Shown in pieces: positions 1-11,546 of a DNA stretch of 64,000 nt (position 1 is its first letter; the number at the start of each line of letters is the position of its first letter). The DNA comes from Lethocerus indicus. Taxonomy: Eukaryota; Arthropoda; Insecta; Hemiptera; Belostomatidae. A program made the position numbers and the translations under genes. Under the pieces are notes generated by a model. The model did no database searches and had not been told where the DNA came from. It saw only the letters and a program-made list of their open reading frames with translations. The stretch spans positions 28,114,816 through 28,178,815 of the forward strand of contig JACDQD010000007.1 of the NCBI GenBank assembly GCA_019843655.1. The letters run 5' to 3'.

Positions 1-18
1 TATTATTTTTATAGCTAA

Positions 19-242
19 CCATCTTCAGTAGCGGTATTTAGTCACTTTGGATGTCAGTTAGTACAAGTGACAGTGACAGTGAAGTGGGGACGGCCAAAAG
101 ACGCAAACACGGCGCTACTGAAGATGGCGAGCGGCCGAAACCGGTCTAGCAAAAGACCAATCAGGCGACAGACGAGACAGAAAAACACGAAATTTATGGT
201 ATTCCAATCCCTCGCAGACCACAAAACGGGTATGTTAAACTA
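19..242. mobile_element. FBA foldback element, left arm truncated
   Basis: Left arm begins inside the core (CCATCTTCAGTAG) because the outer left end is missing. The centre carries the TACAAGTGACAGTGACAG stretch. The right arm is complete, from GCTACTGAAGATGGCG to the terminal GGGTATGTTAAACTAA. The following DNA (243-404) is shared with the flank of another copy. Confidence 0.85.
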
Positions 243-404
243 ATTTTATTCTTGTTTATATTCATTTTCACATTTTAAATTCTGTAAGGCCTACTTTCTG
301 TGTTCTTTTTAACTCTGCGGCAAAACAATGTTCAATATTTGTTTCTAATCATCTATACAGCGTATACAAATTTTTAAGGCCCACGTTTGTTGGTGAACAA
401 TGCT
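243..404 (+). repeat. Flank repeat alpha, copy 1
   Basis: About 160 bp directly outside the right end of the preceding FBA copy. It is the reverse complement of 14484-14648, which lies directly outside the left end of another FBA copy (roughly 85% similar by eye, with landmarks TAAATTCTGTAAGGCCTACT and GAACAATGCT). It is cut at its far end by a lone FBA arm. Confidence 0.75.
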
Positions 405-490
405 ACTGAAGATGGCGAACGGCCGAAACCGGTCTAGCAACCGGACCGAACCGGCGAGAGAGGAGACAGAAATACAGGAAATCTACTAGT
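402..490 (+). mobile_element. FBA lone right arm
   Basis: GCTACTGAAGATGGCG, GGCCGAAACCGGTCTAGC and GAGGAGACAGAAA are all present, but there is no left arm nearby. It joins the end of flank repeat alpha. Confidence 0.75.
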
Positions 491-952
491 AATAAAGGTT
501 TTATCCAACTGTGTGCAAACAACGGGTTCAGTGCATAGGGAAAACCGTTTGGGGTACGATTTTTCCGACGATGATACCCGAGTTTTCTCCCGCTCCCTCT
601 TCCTTTTCCCCGCCCTTTTATAGGAAAATCCTATCCCGATTCCGAATTCTCGGCACACCCGAGTCGGACGAGAATCGGAAATGCTCACGGCCCGGATTTG
701 AGGCTTCGGAAAACGAGGTGAAAATCGAACCGTGTGTGTGTGTGTGTTTCGGGGGTTTCGGCCGCATATGGCCCTAACCGATATTCAACCCCCGTCGGTC
801 CGAAAATTTCCCTGTCTGCCCCCTCCCTATTATCATCGCGTGGAAAAACTTTCCCAGCAAGTTTTCCACTACGGCCGAAACTTTCGGAAGGCGGATTGGG
901 GAAATTGTTATTTCACTGCACGTTAATCGACGTACCCAAACGCTTTATAATA
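491..952. other. No gene seen; short (GT)n
   Basis: Contains a (GT)8 tract at 732-747. Small open frames cross it, but none resembles a known family. Confidence 0.5.
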
Positions 953-1156
953 TCGGGTCGGCAACTAAGTCATTGCCGGTTTCGTAGCGCTAGACGGAGA
1001 CGGCGTTATTTGTATTTTTACGCACGTTTACGCATCTTCAAACCTATATAGGGTATATTCTGAAATGTTTATTACAACGTGCCAACTATTAGTCGCGCCT
1101 GCCGAGAAATGCACGACACACCCGAAGAATCCGCAATTATTTAGTTGCCGACCCAA
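953..1156. mobile_element. Mariner-type MITE, family M1, copy 1
   Basis: Flanked by TA on both sides (951-952, 1157-1158). The left end GGGTCGGCAACTAAGTCATT mirrors the right end, whose reverse complement is GGGTCGGCAACTAAATAATT. The interior matches, in reverse orientation, the copy at 28982-29202. Ends with GGCAACTAA..AATTGCGG are typical of mariner elements. At 204 bp it is a non-autonomous deletion derivative. Confidence 0.8.
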
Positions 1157-1296
1157 TAGAATTTCGTTTCTGAATCCGTTGTACAGAAAATATTGAATTT
1201 CACGAACTGAATTCAAATTTTCAAAAAAAATAGTTACAGTCCATACCCGAAATTGACAAATTGGCTGTTAAAAGTGCGGGTGATGAAAATTTTATT

Positions 1297-1480
1297 CCGT
1301 AGATTTCCTGCGTTTCTCTCTCATCTCTCGCCGGTTCGGTCTTTTGCCAGACCGGTTTCTGAAGACCCTCCGCCGTCTTCAGTAGTTGTAGTTTTAGTTA
1401 CTTGTTAATGTTCTTTTCGGGCACTTGTCTGTGAGACAGAAACCACAAACCCTGGCAGACCACAAAAAAGGCATTCTAAA
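1297..1480. mobile_element. FBA foldback element, degenerate
   Basis: The left arm has CGCCGGTTCGGTC, the GGTCTTTTGCCAGACC hairpin and CGCCGTCTTCAGTAG, with an internal scrambled piece. The right arm is reduced to GAGACAGAAACCACAAACC and a diverged CAGACCACAAAA end. Confidence 0.65.
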
Positions 1481-2077
1481 ATTTTATTCACTACGAATTT
1501 CTCTTTCGTAATTGCCATTTTTATGGTTTTAGAAAATTCACCGAACCAAATTTCAAGTAATAGAAATTCTGAATATACGGGATTGCCTGTTAACAGGTCG
1601 AGTGAAGAAAATTTTATTCATTTAGAATTTCTTTTACAATCGCCTCTTATATTTAAGCACATTTTGTAATTAATTTCATCCATAAAACACAATGATTCCA
1701 ATAAAATGAGTTGTTTTTTGCCTTATAACGCAGCACCGTATCGTCACAAGTTGTTGGCACGTACCGACTGAATTTGACTTGGAAATTATATTTTTCGCTT
1801 CTAGAAAGAAGGCGTGAAGTATTATAACTTGCTGCCGAAGTGAAAACTTAATTGAAACTTAATTGCGCGGTCACGTCGGTCTTGGGACTTATCGATGGCC
1901 CTTTTGGGCGAGGTTGAGCGAGGAAAAGGAAAAATTGAGGAAAGCTAAAATCGGGAAGAGGAAAATGAGGAAAATCCAAGTGAGGAAAATGAAAATCACG
2001 CATAATGAAAATGAGGAAAATGAAGACGGGGGAAAATTACAGGTGTCCGTACGCGGCTGTGTTCCATCCGTCGATTC
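1481..2077. other. No gene seen; purine-rich imperfect repeat
   Basis: AT-rich spacer. From about 1918 to 2034 there is a run of imperfect GAGGAAAATGA-like units. The open frame across it is only a lysine/glutamate-rich by-product of that repeat. Confidence 0.5.
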
Positions 2078-2105
2078 TGTCGGCTTCTCGCCGTCTTCAG
2101 TAGCG
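2078..2105 (-). mobile_element. FBA lone core fragment
   Basis: Only the TTCTCGCCGTCTTCAGTAGC part of a left arm is present. Confidence 0.5.
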
Positions 2106-2680
2106 TTCCGCCGGCAATACAGCGAGTCTTATTCCGCCTCAGCGTGTAAATTTAAACGTTACCATTGCCAATAATTATTTGTGACGACTGTGAAAAACGG
2201 GATATACCAATACTCGAGATTAATTGAGAGCAATTACAAATAAGTGCAACTCATTATACGTATATATATATGGGTCGATTCAAGTCAATTCACTTAATAA
2301 TGACACCGCAATATGCGGGTAGAATCACGAATCAGATTAGGCTTACAGCGGGTACAATGCACCCGTATTTCTTTAAAAATATATAAAAGTTACAATATGA
2401 AAAAATTTCTTTTTTTCAAGTATGATAAATACGTAGATGTACGTATTTTTTCCTGAAATCGACAGCAACCAACTTATAATTTAAGTCAATACTGTCGTTT
2501 AAGCCACACCGGTTTCAAAACAGCTTTGTCTATCGTCAATTTGTATCGGCTGCAGTAAGTTTTGAACTGCATTTTCCAGTAGGGGGGTGGGTTTCGACTG
2601 CATTCCGGGAATTAAATTGTCGCCTATATTATTTAAGGTATATTTATTGAATATACGGTGGCGAAAGAGAATAATTATTG
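2106..2680. other. No gene or repeat recognised
   Basis: AT-rich spacer with a short TATATATA run near 2260. Nothing else could be assigned. Confidence 0.5.
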
Positions 2681-2908
2681 TTTTAGTGGCCTGCGACCGG
2701 TTGGAATACCTGTCTCCTCTGTCGCCGGTTTAGTCTTTTCCTAGACCGGTTTAGGCCGCTCGCCATCTCTTCAGTGGAAGTACAAGTGACGGTGACGGTG
2801 GGCAAAAGTGGCCCAAAACGACTACTGAAGATGGCGAACGGCCAGTAAACGGTCTAGCGAAAGACCCAACCGGCGAGAGGAGACAGAAACGGGCGAAATG
2901 TACGGAAT
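2681..2908. mobile_element. FBA foldback element
   Basis: Both arms are present. The left arm runs from a diverged GGCCTGCGA..GGTTGGAATAC to CGCCATCTCTTCAG. The right arm runs from CTACTGAAGATGGCGAACG to GGAGACAGAAAC. The centre is short (GTACAAGTGACGGTGACG). Confidence 0.8.
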
Positions 2909-3251
2909 AATTACTGTATTATTTACGCCGTTGAGCGCGCCAAGGATTCATTCAGTTGGCGCGAAGGATAGACACAGCGTTGCGGCCCTAATTCATGCCC
3001 GGCTTTATCTCGGCCGTTTCGAACCGCCCACAAAACACAGTTTCCCCGAGAGTTGGCGGGGCCTAAATCATTACGGCTTTCCGCCACACTTCTCAAATTG
3101 CCCCCAATTAATATTCGGGCCCGCACTGCCGGCGTAAAGAGGAAAAAAAACTCTGGGGCAAAAGCTCTGATTGATATCCCTACCACTATTTCTTACCGTC
3201 GGGCTCGATAATTTATCCCGTATAATTTATCTTATAAGTGTTCCTTTTTAT
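2909..3251. other. No gene recognised
   Basis: Overlapping small open frames occur on both strands, with no recognisable domain and no repeat match. Confidence 0.5.
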
Positions 3252-3465
3252 CGTAGATATCGTGCGTGTCCGTCTCCTCTCGCTGTTCCTCGCTAGAACG
3301 GTTTTGGGCCGTTCGCCGTCTTCAGTAGCGGTGTTAGTCACTTTGGACGTTTTTTTGGGCCTCTTCAATGCACTGTGTCGCTCAGTACAGTACAAATGGC
3401 ATCCAAAGTGCCAAAGCGACTAGCGCACAGCGCTACTGAAGATGGCGAGCGGCCGAAACCGCTTG
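3252..3465. mobile_element. FBA foldback element
   Basis: The left arm GTCCGTCTCCTCTCGC to CGCCGTCTTCAGTAGCGG and the right-arm core GCGCTACTGAAGATGGCGAG are clear. The right outer end is lost after GGCCGAAACCG. This is the last FBA copy before the satellite island. Confidence 0.8.
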
Positions 3466-3818
3466 TACTGCGCTGGGGGTTGTCTGGTTAATCGTATATA
3501 TAAGAAATGTACTCGCGGCCTTCTGCAACTTTTATTTCGACACAAAATACAATGTACAATATTAAAAATGTTTTGGGTTTCACAAACACGACGAAAAAAC
3601 ATTCTAGAGCAAGACTGAATAACCTGGGCTCTACCCAGCTTACTTATAAAACCTCTGAAGGGAATTTTTCGATCTATAAACTCTATATTTACTAACAGGG
3701 TCTAAGCCCTTGAACAATGACTAGTCCCGAACATAACATATATATATATTGGGTTGGGATTTTCTCTTTTACTATATACTATGTACTTTTGTTTGTTCTT
3801 GAATATTTCCATATTCTC
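3466..3818. other. Spacer before satellite island
   Basis: AT-rich sequence with a short TATATATATA at about 3740. No gene or family match. Confidence 0.5.
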
Positions 3819-3839
3819 AATTAAGTTCATCTCTTCGCC
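3819..3839 (+). repeat. Left 21-bp direct repeat bounding the satellite island
   Basis: The sequence ATTAAGTTCATCTCTTCGCC recurs at 10565-10585 in the same orientation with one A/G difference. The two copies bracket the whole composite satellite block. Confidence 0.7.
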
Positions 3840-3870
3840 TTCCTTGCACGAGAGCATTATTATTAGCGGT

Positions 3871-4770
3871 TATTAGGCACAAAATCAGCCCTTAAATGCG
3901 GTATTTAGGTCCAAAATCAGCCCAAAAATGCAGTTTCTAGGCCCAAAATCGGCTCAACAACACGGTTTTTGGCCCAAAACTGGGGTTTTTCGACGCAAAA
4001 ATGGCCCAAAAACGCGGGTTTGAGGCCCAAAAATGGGGTTTTTAGGAACAAAAATGGCCCAAAAGAGGTGTTTTTAGGCCCAAAAATATGGTTTTTAGAC
4101 GAGAAATTGGCCCAAAAATGCGGTGTTTAGGCCATAAAATGGGATTTCTAGGCCAAAATCGGGTTTTTAGACACAAAAATGGTCCAAAAATAGTGCTTTG
4201 TAACGGAAAAATTACCCAAAAATGCCGTTTTTAGGCCCAAAAATTGGGTTTTTAGAAACAAAAATGGTCCAAAAATAGTGTTCTTAAACGCAAAAAGTTC
4301 CCAAAAGTCGGTTTTTAGGCACAAAATTAGGGTTTTTAGACGCAAAAATGGCCCTAAATTGCGGATTTTAGACCCAAAAATGGGGTATTTAGAAACAAAA
4401 ATGGTGTTTTTAAAAGCAAAAATGGCCCAAAAATGCCGTTTTTAGGGCCATAATTAGGGTTTTTACACGCAAAAATGGCCCTAAATTGCGGTTTTCAGGC
4501 CCAAAAATGGGATTTTTAGACACAAAATCATCATAAAATGCTGTTTTTAGGCCCAAAAATAGGATTTTTAGAGGCAAAAATGGCCAAAAAGGCGTTTTTT
4601 CGGCCCAAAAATGGGGTTTTTAGTCGAAAAATTGACCCAAAAATGCGGTTTATAGGCCTAAAAATGGGGTTTTTCGACGCAGAAATTGCCAACAAATTGA
4701 GTTTTTAGACGAAAAAATTACAGAAAGATGGTGTTTTCAGACGCAAAAATGGCCCAAAAATGAAGATTTT
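3871..4770 (-). repeat. Left arm of composite satellite
   Basis: A diverged tandem array built on units like GGCCCAAAAATGGGGTTTTT and TAGACGCAAAAATGG, spaced about 20 bp. Read on the other strand it is the same repeat as the right arm (8575-10545), so the two arms are inverted relative to each other. Each unit is itself near-palindromic around the AAAAA..TTTTT pair. Confidence 0.9.
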
Positions 4771-7700
4771 GGAATATGGGATCGATCGGGCAATATTTTC
4801 GAAAAACCTAAATTTTCGATTTTCAACCCGCCATTTAAGGGGCAAGTGTAACTCACATTAGTACACTTGTGGGTGGAATATGGGATCGATCTGTGAAAAT
4901 TTTCGAAAAACCTAAATTTTCGATTTTCAACCCGCCATTTCAGGGGCAAGTGTAACTCACATTGGTACACTTGTGGGTGGAATATGGGATCGATCTGTGA
5001 AAATTTTCGAAAAACCTAAATTTTCGATTTTCAACCCGCCATTTCAGGGGCAAGTGTAACTCACTTTAGTACACTTGTGGGTGGAATATGGGATCGATCT
5101 GTGAAAATTTTCGAAAAACCTAAATTTTCGATTTTCAACCCGCCATTTCAGGGGCAAGTGTAACTCCCTTTAGTACACTTGTGGGTGGAATATGGGATCG
5201 ATCTGTGAAAATTTTCGAAAAACCTAAATTTTCGATTTTCAACCCGCCATTTCAGGGGCAAGTGTAACTCACATTAGTACACTTGTGGGTGGAATATGGG
5301 ATCGATCTGTGAAAATTTTCGAAAAACCTAAATTTTCGATTTTCAACCCGCCATTTCAGGGGCAAGTGTAACTCACTTTAGTACACTTGTGGGTGGAATA
5401 TGGGATCGATCTGTGAAAATTTTCGAAAAACCTAAATTTTCGATTTTCAACCCGCCATTTCAGGGGCAAGTGTAACTCACTTTGGTACACTTGTGGGTGG
5501 AATATGGGATCGATCTGTGAAAATTTTCGAAAAACCTAAATTTTCGATTTTCAACCCGCCATTTCAGGGGCAAGTGTAACTCACTTTAGTACACTTGTGG
5601 GTGGAATATGGGATCGATCTGTGAAAATTTTCGAAAAACCTAAATTTTCGATTTTCAACCCGCCATTTCAGGGGCAAGTGTAACTCACTTTAGTACACTT
5701 GTGGGTGGAATATGGGATCGATCTGTGAAAATTTTCGAAAAACCTAAATTTTCGATTTTCAACCCGCCATTTCAGGGGCAAGTGTAACTCACTTTGGTAC
5801 ACTTGTGGGTGGAATATGGGATCGATCAGGGTAAAATTTTCGAAAACCTTAATTTTAGATTTTCAACCCGCCATTTCAGGGGCAAGTGTAACTCACTTTA
5901 GTACACTTGTGGGTGGAATATGGGATCGATCTGTGAAAATTTTCGAAAAACCTAAATTTTCGATTTTCAACCCGCCATTTCAGGGGCAAGTGTAACTCAC
6001 TTTGGTACACTTGTGGGTGGAATATGAGATCGATCTGTGAAAATTTTCGAAAAACCTAAATTTTCGATTTTCAACCCGCCATTTCAGGGGCAAGTGTAAC
6101 TCACTTTGGTACACTTGTGGGTGGAATATGGGATCGATCTGTGAAAATTTTCGAAAAACCTAAATTTTCGATTTTCAACCCGCCATTTCAGGGGCAAGTG
6201 TAACTCACTTTAGTACACTTGTGGGTGGAATATGGGATCGATCTGTGAAAATTTTCGAAAAACCTTAATTTTTCGATTTTCAACCCGCCATTTCAGGGGC
6301 AAGTGTAACTCACTTTGGTACACTTGTGGGTGGAATATGGGATCGATCTGTGAAAATTTTCGAAAAACCTAAATTTTCGATTTTCAACCCGCCATTTCAG
6401 GGGCAAGTGTAACTCACTTTAGTACACTTGTGGGTGGAATATGGGATCGATCTGGCAATATTTTCGAAAAACCTAAATTTTCGATTTTCAACCCGCCATT
6501 TCAGGGGCAAGTGTAACTCACTTTAGTACACTTGTGGGTGGAATATGGGATCGATCTGTGAAAATTTTCGAAAAACCTAAATTTTCGATTTTCAACCCGC
6601 CATTTCAGGGGCAAGTGTAACTCACTTTAGTACACTTGTGGGTGGAATATGGGATCGATCTGTGAAAATTTTCGAAAAACCTAAATTTTCGATTTTCAAC
6701 CCGCCATTTCAGGGGCAAGTGTAACTCACTTTAGTACACTTGTGGGTGGAATATGGGATCGATCTGGCAATATTTTCGAAAAACCTAATTTTCGATTTTC
6801 AACCCGCCATTTCAGGGGCAAGTGTAACTCACTTTAGTACACTTGTGGGTGGAATATGGGATCGATCTGTGAAAATTTTCGAAAAACCTAAATTTTCGAT
6901 TTTCAACCCGCCATTTCAGGGGCAAGTGTAACTCACTTTAGTACACTTGTGGGTGGAATATGGGATCGATCTGGGAATATTTTCGAAAAACCTTAATTTT
7001 CGATTTTCAACCCGCCATTTCAGGGGCAAGTGTAACTCACTTTAGTACACTTGTGGGTGGAATATGGGATCGATCTGTGAAAATTTTCGAAAAACCTAAA
7101 TTTTCGATTTTCAACCCGCCATTTCAGGGGCAAGTGTAACTCACTTTAGTACACTTGTGGGTGGAATATGGGATCGATCTGGGAAAATTTTCGAAAAACC
7201 TAAATTTTCGATTTTCAACCCGCCATTTCAGGGGCAAGTGTAACTCACTTTAGTACACTTGTGGGTGGAATATGGGATCGATCTGGAAAATTTTCGAAAA
7301 CCTAATTTTAGATTTTCAACCCGCCATTTCAGGGCAAGTGTAACTCACTTTAGTACACTTGTGGGTGGAATATGGGATCGATCTGAGAAAATTTTCGAAA
7401 AACCTTAATTTTCGATTTTCAACCCGCCATTTCAGGGGCAAGTGTAACTCACTTTAGTACACTTGTGGGTGGAATATGGGATCGATCTGGGAAAATTTTC
7501 GAAAAACCTAAATTTTCGATTTTCAACCCGCCATTTCAGGGGCAAGTGTAACTCACTTTAGTACACTTGTGGGTGGAATATGGGATCGATCTGTGAAAAT
7601 TTTCGAAAAACCTAAATTTTCGATTTTCAACCCGCCATTTCAGGGGCAAGTGTAACTCACTTTAGTACACTTGTGGGTGGAATATGGGATCGATATAGAA

Positions 7701-8556
7701 TATTTCGAAAACCTAATTTTCGATTTTCAACCCGCCATTTCAGGGGCAAGTGTAACTCACTTTAGTACACTTGTGGGTGGAATATGGGATCGATCTGGGA
7801 ATATTTTCGAAAAACCTAAATTTTCGATTTTCAACCCGCCATTTCAGGGGCAAGTGTAACTCACTTTAGTACACTTGTGGGTGGAATATGGGATCGATCT
7901 GGGAATATTTTCGAAAACCTAATTTTCGATTTTCAACCCGCCATTTCAGGGGCAAGTGTAACTCACTTTAGTACACTTGTGGGTGGAATATGGGATCGAT
8001 ATGGGAATATTTTCGAAAAACCATAATTTTCGATTTTCAACCCGCCATTTCAGGGGCAAGTGTAACTCACTTTAGTACACTTGTGGGTGGAATATGGGAT
8101 CGATCTGGCAATATTTTCGAAAAACCCTAATTTTCGATTTTCAACCCGCCATTTCAGGGGCAAGTGTAACTCACTTTAGTACACTTGTGGGTGGAATATG
8201 GGATCGATCTGGCAATATTTTCGAAAACCCTAATTTTCGATTTTCAACCCGCCATTTCAGGGGCAAGTGTAACTCACTTTAGTACACTTGTGGGTGGAAT
8301 ATGGGATCGATCTGGCAATATTTTCGAAAACCTAATTTTCGATTTTCAACCCGCCATTTCAGGGGCAAGTGTAACTCCATTTAGTACACTTGTGGGTGGA
8401 ATATGGGATCGATCTGGCAATATTTTCGAAAAACCTAAATTTTCGATTTTCAACCCGCCATTTCAGGGGCAAGTGTAACTCATTTTAGTACACTTGTGGG
8501 TGGAATATGGGATCGATCTGTGAAAATTTTCGAAAAACCTAAATTTTCGATTTTCT
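4771..8556 (+). repeat. 104-bp satellite array, about 36 units
   Basis: Period measured at 104 bp from successive GTACACTTG positions (4861, 4965, 5069 and so on). Landmarks in each unit are GTGGGTGGAATATGGGATCG, CCTAAATTTTCGATTTTCAA and CCCGCCATTTCAGGGGC. Every unit carries an 8-bp inverted repeat CAAGTGTA/TACACTTG with an 11-nt loop. Units with CTGTGAAAATTTT dominate to about 6.4 kb; units with CTGGCAATATTTT or CTGGGAATATTTT become common afterwards. The period is not a multiple of three, so open frames through the array are incidental. Confidence 0.95.
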
Positions 8557-8574
8557 GTGAAAACCCCCCCTTTC

Positions 8575-10545
8575 GGGCCGAAAAACTGCATTTTTGGACC
8601 AATTTTGCGTCTAAAAACCGCATTTTCTTGCTTTAAAACTGCAATTTTGCGTCTAAAAACCCCATTTTTGGGTCATTTTTGCGTGTAAAAACCCCATTCT
8701 TCGCCGATTTTGGGCTTAAAAGCCGTATTTTTGAGCCTATTTTGGGGCTAAAAACAGCATTTTTGAACTGATTTTTGGCCTAAAAACTCCATTATTGAGC
8801 CATTTTTGCGTCTAAAGACCTTATTTTTGGGCCTAAAAACCGAAATTTCGGGCTATTTTTGCGTCAAAAAACCCCATATTTGGGCCTCAAAACTGCAATT
8901 TAGGGCCATTTTTGCATCTAAAAACCCTAATTTTGGCCCTAAAAACCGCATTTTTGGGCCATTTTTGCGTTTAAAAAAAATTTTTGGGCCCAAAAACTGC
9001 ATTTTTCCGCAATTTTTGAGTTTAAAAACCCCATTTTTGTTTTTAAAAACCACATTTTTGTGCCTAAAAATCGCATTTTTGGCCAAAAAAACGCCATTTT
9101 TAGGCCTAAAAACCGCATTTTTTAGCCTATTGTGGGCTTAAAAACTCCATTTTTGGGCCATTTTTGCGTCTAAATACCCCATTTTTGAGCCTATAAAACG
9201 CATTTTGGGGCCATTTTTACGTCTGAAAACCCCATTTTTTGGATTAAAAACCGCAATTTAGGGCCATTTTTGCGTCTAAAAACCCTAATTTTGGCCCTAA
9301 AAACCGCATTATTGGGCCAATTTTGCGTTTAAAAACACTATTTTTGGGCCTAAAACCCGCATTTTTCCGCAATTTTTGCGTTTAAAAACACTATTTTTGG
9401 ACTATTTTTGTTTTAAAAAACCCCATTTTTCTGCCTAAAAACCGTATTTTTGGGCCATTTTTGCGTCTAAATACCCCATTTTTGAGCCTATAAAACGCAA
9501 TTTAGAGCCATTTTAACGTCTAAAAACCTTATTTTTGGGCCTAGAAACCGAAATTTTGGGCCATTGTTGCGACTAAAAACCCAAATTTTGGGCCCAAAAA
9601 TAGCAGTTTAGGGCTATTTTTGCGTCTAAAAACCCCATTTTTGGGCCTCAAAACTGCAATTTAGGGCCATTTTGCGTCTAAAAACCCATTTTGGGCCCAA
9701 AAATAGCAGTTTAGGGCTATTTTTGCGTCTAAAAACCCCATTTTTGGGCCTCAAAACTGCAATTTAGGGCCATTTTTGCGTCTAAAAACCCTAATTTTGG
9801 CCCTAAAAACCGCATTATTGGGCCAATTTTGCGTTTGAAAACACTATTTTTGGGCCTAAAAACCGCTTTTTTCCGCAATTTCTGCGTTAAAAACACTATT
9901 TTTGGACTATTTTTGTTTTTAAAAACCCCATTTTTGTTCCTAAAAACCGCATTTTTGGCCAAAAAACCCCATTTTTAGGCCTAAAAACCGCATTTTTTAG
10001 CCGATTGTGGGCTTAAAAACTCCATTTTTGGGCCATTTTTGCGTCTACATACCCCATTTGTGAGCTTATGAATCGCATTTTGGGGCCATTTTTGCGTCTA
10101 AAAACCTTATTTTTGGGCCTGATGACCCTATTTTTGAGCCATTTTTGCCTCTAATGACCCTTTTATTGTGCCATTTTTGCGTCTATAAACCCCTTTTTTG
10201 GGTCATTTTTGCGTCTAAAAACCCCTTTTTTGGGTCATTTTTGCGTCTAAAAACCGCATCCTTAGCCAATTTTGGGCCTATAAACCGCATTTTTTGGCAA
10301 TTGTTGCGTTTGAAAACTCCATTTTTGGCCCTAAGAAGGGCATTTTTGGGTCAATTTATGGAAAGAAAACCCCATTTTTGGGCGTATAAACCGCATTTTG
10401 TGTCTAAGAACCCCATTTTCGGGCTTAAGGAGCGCATTTTTGAGGCAAATCTGCATTTTGTGCCAATTTTGCGTCCAGAAACACCATTTTTGGACAATTA
10501 CATGCCCAAAAAAGCGAGTTTTATGCGCCACATCAAAACGGCATT
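8575..10545 (+). repeat. Right arm of composite satellite
   Basis: Tandem repeat of units like TAAAAACCGCATTTTTGGGCC and ATTTTTGCGTC, in inverted orientation to the left arm. A higher-order pattern is visible: the landmark GCAATTTAGGGCCATTTT recurs at about 8895, 9253, 9655 and 9759 with similar following sequence. A duplication of about 104-107 bp is visible near 9590-9760. Confidence 0.9.
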
Positions 10546-10564
10546 TTGTTCATCTCTCAACCTG

Positions 10565-10585
10565 AATTAGGTTCATCTCTTCGCC
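10565..10585 (+). repeat. Right 21-bp direct repeat bounding the satellite island
   Basis: The sequence ATTAGGTTCATCTCTTCGCC matches 3819-3839 with one difference. A partial extra GTTCATCTCT lies just inside, at about 10549. Confidence 0.7.
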
Positions 10586-11285
10586 CGAGTGTATTTGCTC
10601 TAAAGATTCGTTGATGTTTCTCGTTTCGTGGCCGTGATTTGATAATTTCGTTTGCGAATTTTATATATTCTCTAATATATTTTATGGATTGTATTGTGCT
10701 CTCTCCGCGACTAGGGCTGTAATGACCTAATACATCGAAAATAATACTAAAAGTAACAATACTCATACGGAAAGAATGAGATTTTCCGACTCCCGTCGAC
10801 CGTGTATATACACGTCCCGGAAAATGGGAGATTCAACTTAATTTTTCCGGGAAAAAAGAGGGTAGAACGCCGGATAAACCGCCCGTGATAGAAAACCAAT
10901 ATTAGATATCCGAGGGTGGACCGGGGGGGGGGAAGGGGGTGGAACAAGAAAAAAGAAACTGAAGCATTGATATCTACTTGGAAGTAAGCTCACGATCGCC
11001 GAAGGTTGGAGCTTCACGCTTCATCGGAGAAAGGCATTACTGACCTACATTTACAGATCGAAGACGCCAACTTCAGGTTATGACCGGGGCTCAGCCTTAT
11101 ATATACCCCTTTTTACCAATTTTTTTTTCGGCCGTATTAAATCTCAGCCGGGAACAGTTTTTCTTTTACAATTGCTTAGGAAAAAACAAAAATTCGCGCC
11201 ACATTTTTTTTTATATTAGCAGCAGTTATCCACAGAAATGTTTACACTGTCAAACCAATGTTGTATAACACTGTAACATTATGCT
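10586..11285. other. No gene recognised; G-run
   Basis: Contains a run of ten G at 10923-10932 followed by more purine sequence. No coding or repeat assignment. Confidence 0.5.
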
Positions 11286-11546
11286 TAGATTTCGTGTGTT
11301 TCTCTGTCTCCTCTGTGCGGTTCGGTCTTTCGCTAGACCGGTTTCGGCCGTTCGCCGTCTTCAGTAGCGCTGTGTTAGTCACTCCGGTCATGTTTTTTGG
11401 GCCTGCTCACCGCACTGTAACACTGTCACTTGTACCGTATCACTGCTAGGCCGAAAACGGTCCTAGCGAAAGACCTAACACAGACAGAGAAACACACGAA
11501 ATCTATACGGTATTCCAACCCCTCGGAAACCACGAAACATGCTATG
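11286..11546. mobile_element. FBA foldback element
   Basis: The left arm is complete from AGATTTCGTGTGTTTCTC through CGCCGTCTTCAGTAGCGC. The right arm lacks the core and resumes at GGCCGAAAACGGTCCTAGCG, running to ATTCCAACCCCTCGG. Confidence 0.8.

Noticed and set aside
100..180. Hammerhead ribozyme in FBA right arms (CTGAAGA..GGCCGAAAC)
   Set aside because: The CUGANGA and GAAA words are present, but an extra U follows the first word, stem II would be only GGC/GCC, and no U-H cleavage site follows the third stem. It is also absent from left arms as expected for a palindrome, so the resemblance is probably incidental.
8185..8478. Repetitive protein encoded by the 104-bp satellite
   Set aside because: The period is not divisible by three. 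The frame stays open only where units have small deletions.
4771..8556. CRISPR array
   Set aside because: The 104-bp units are contiguous with no unique spacers, and the context is eukaryotic satellite DNA.
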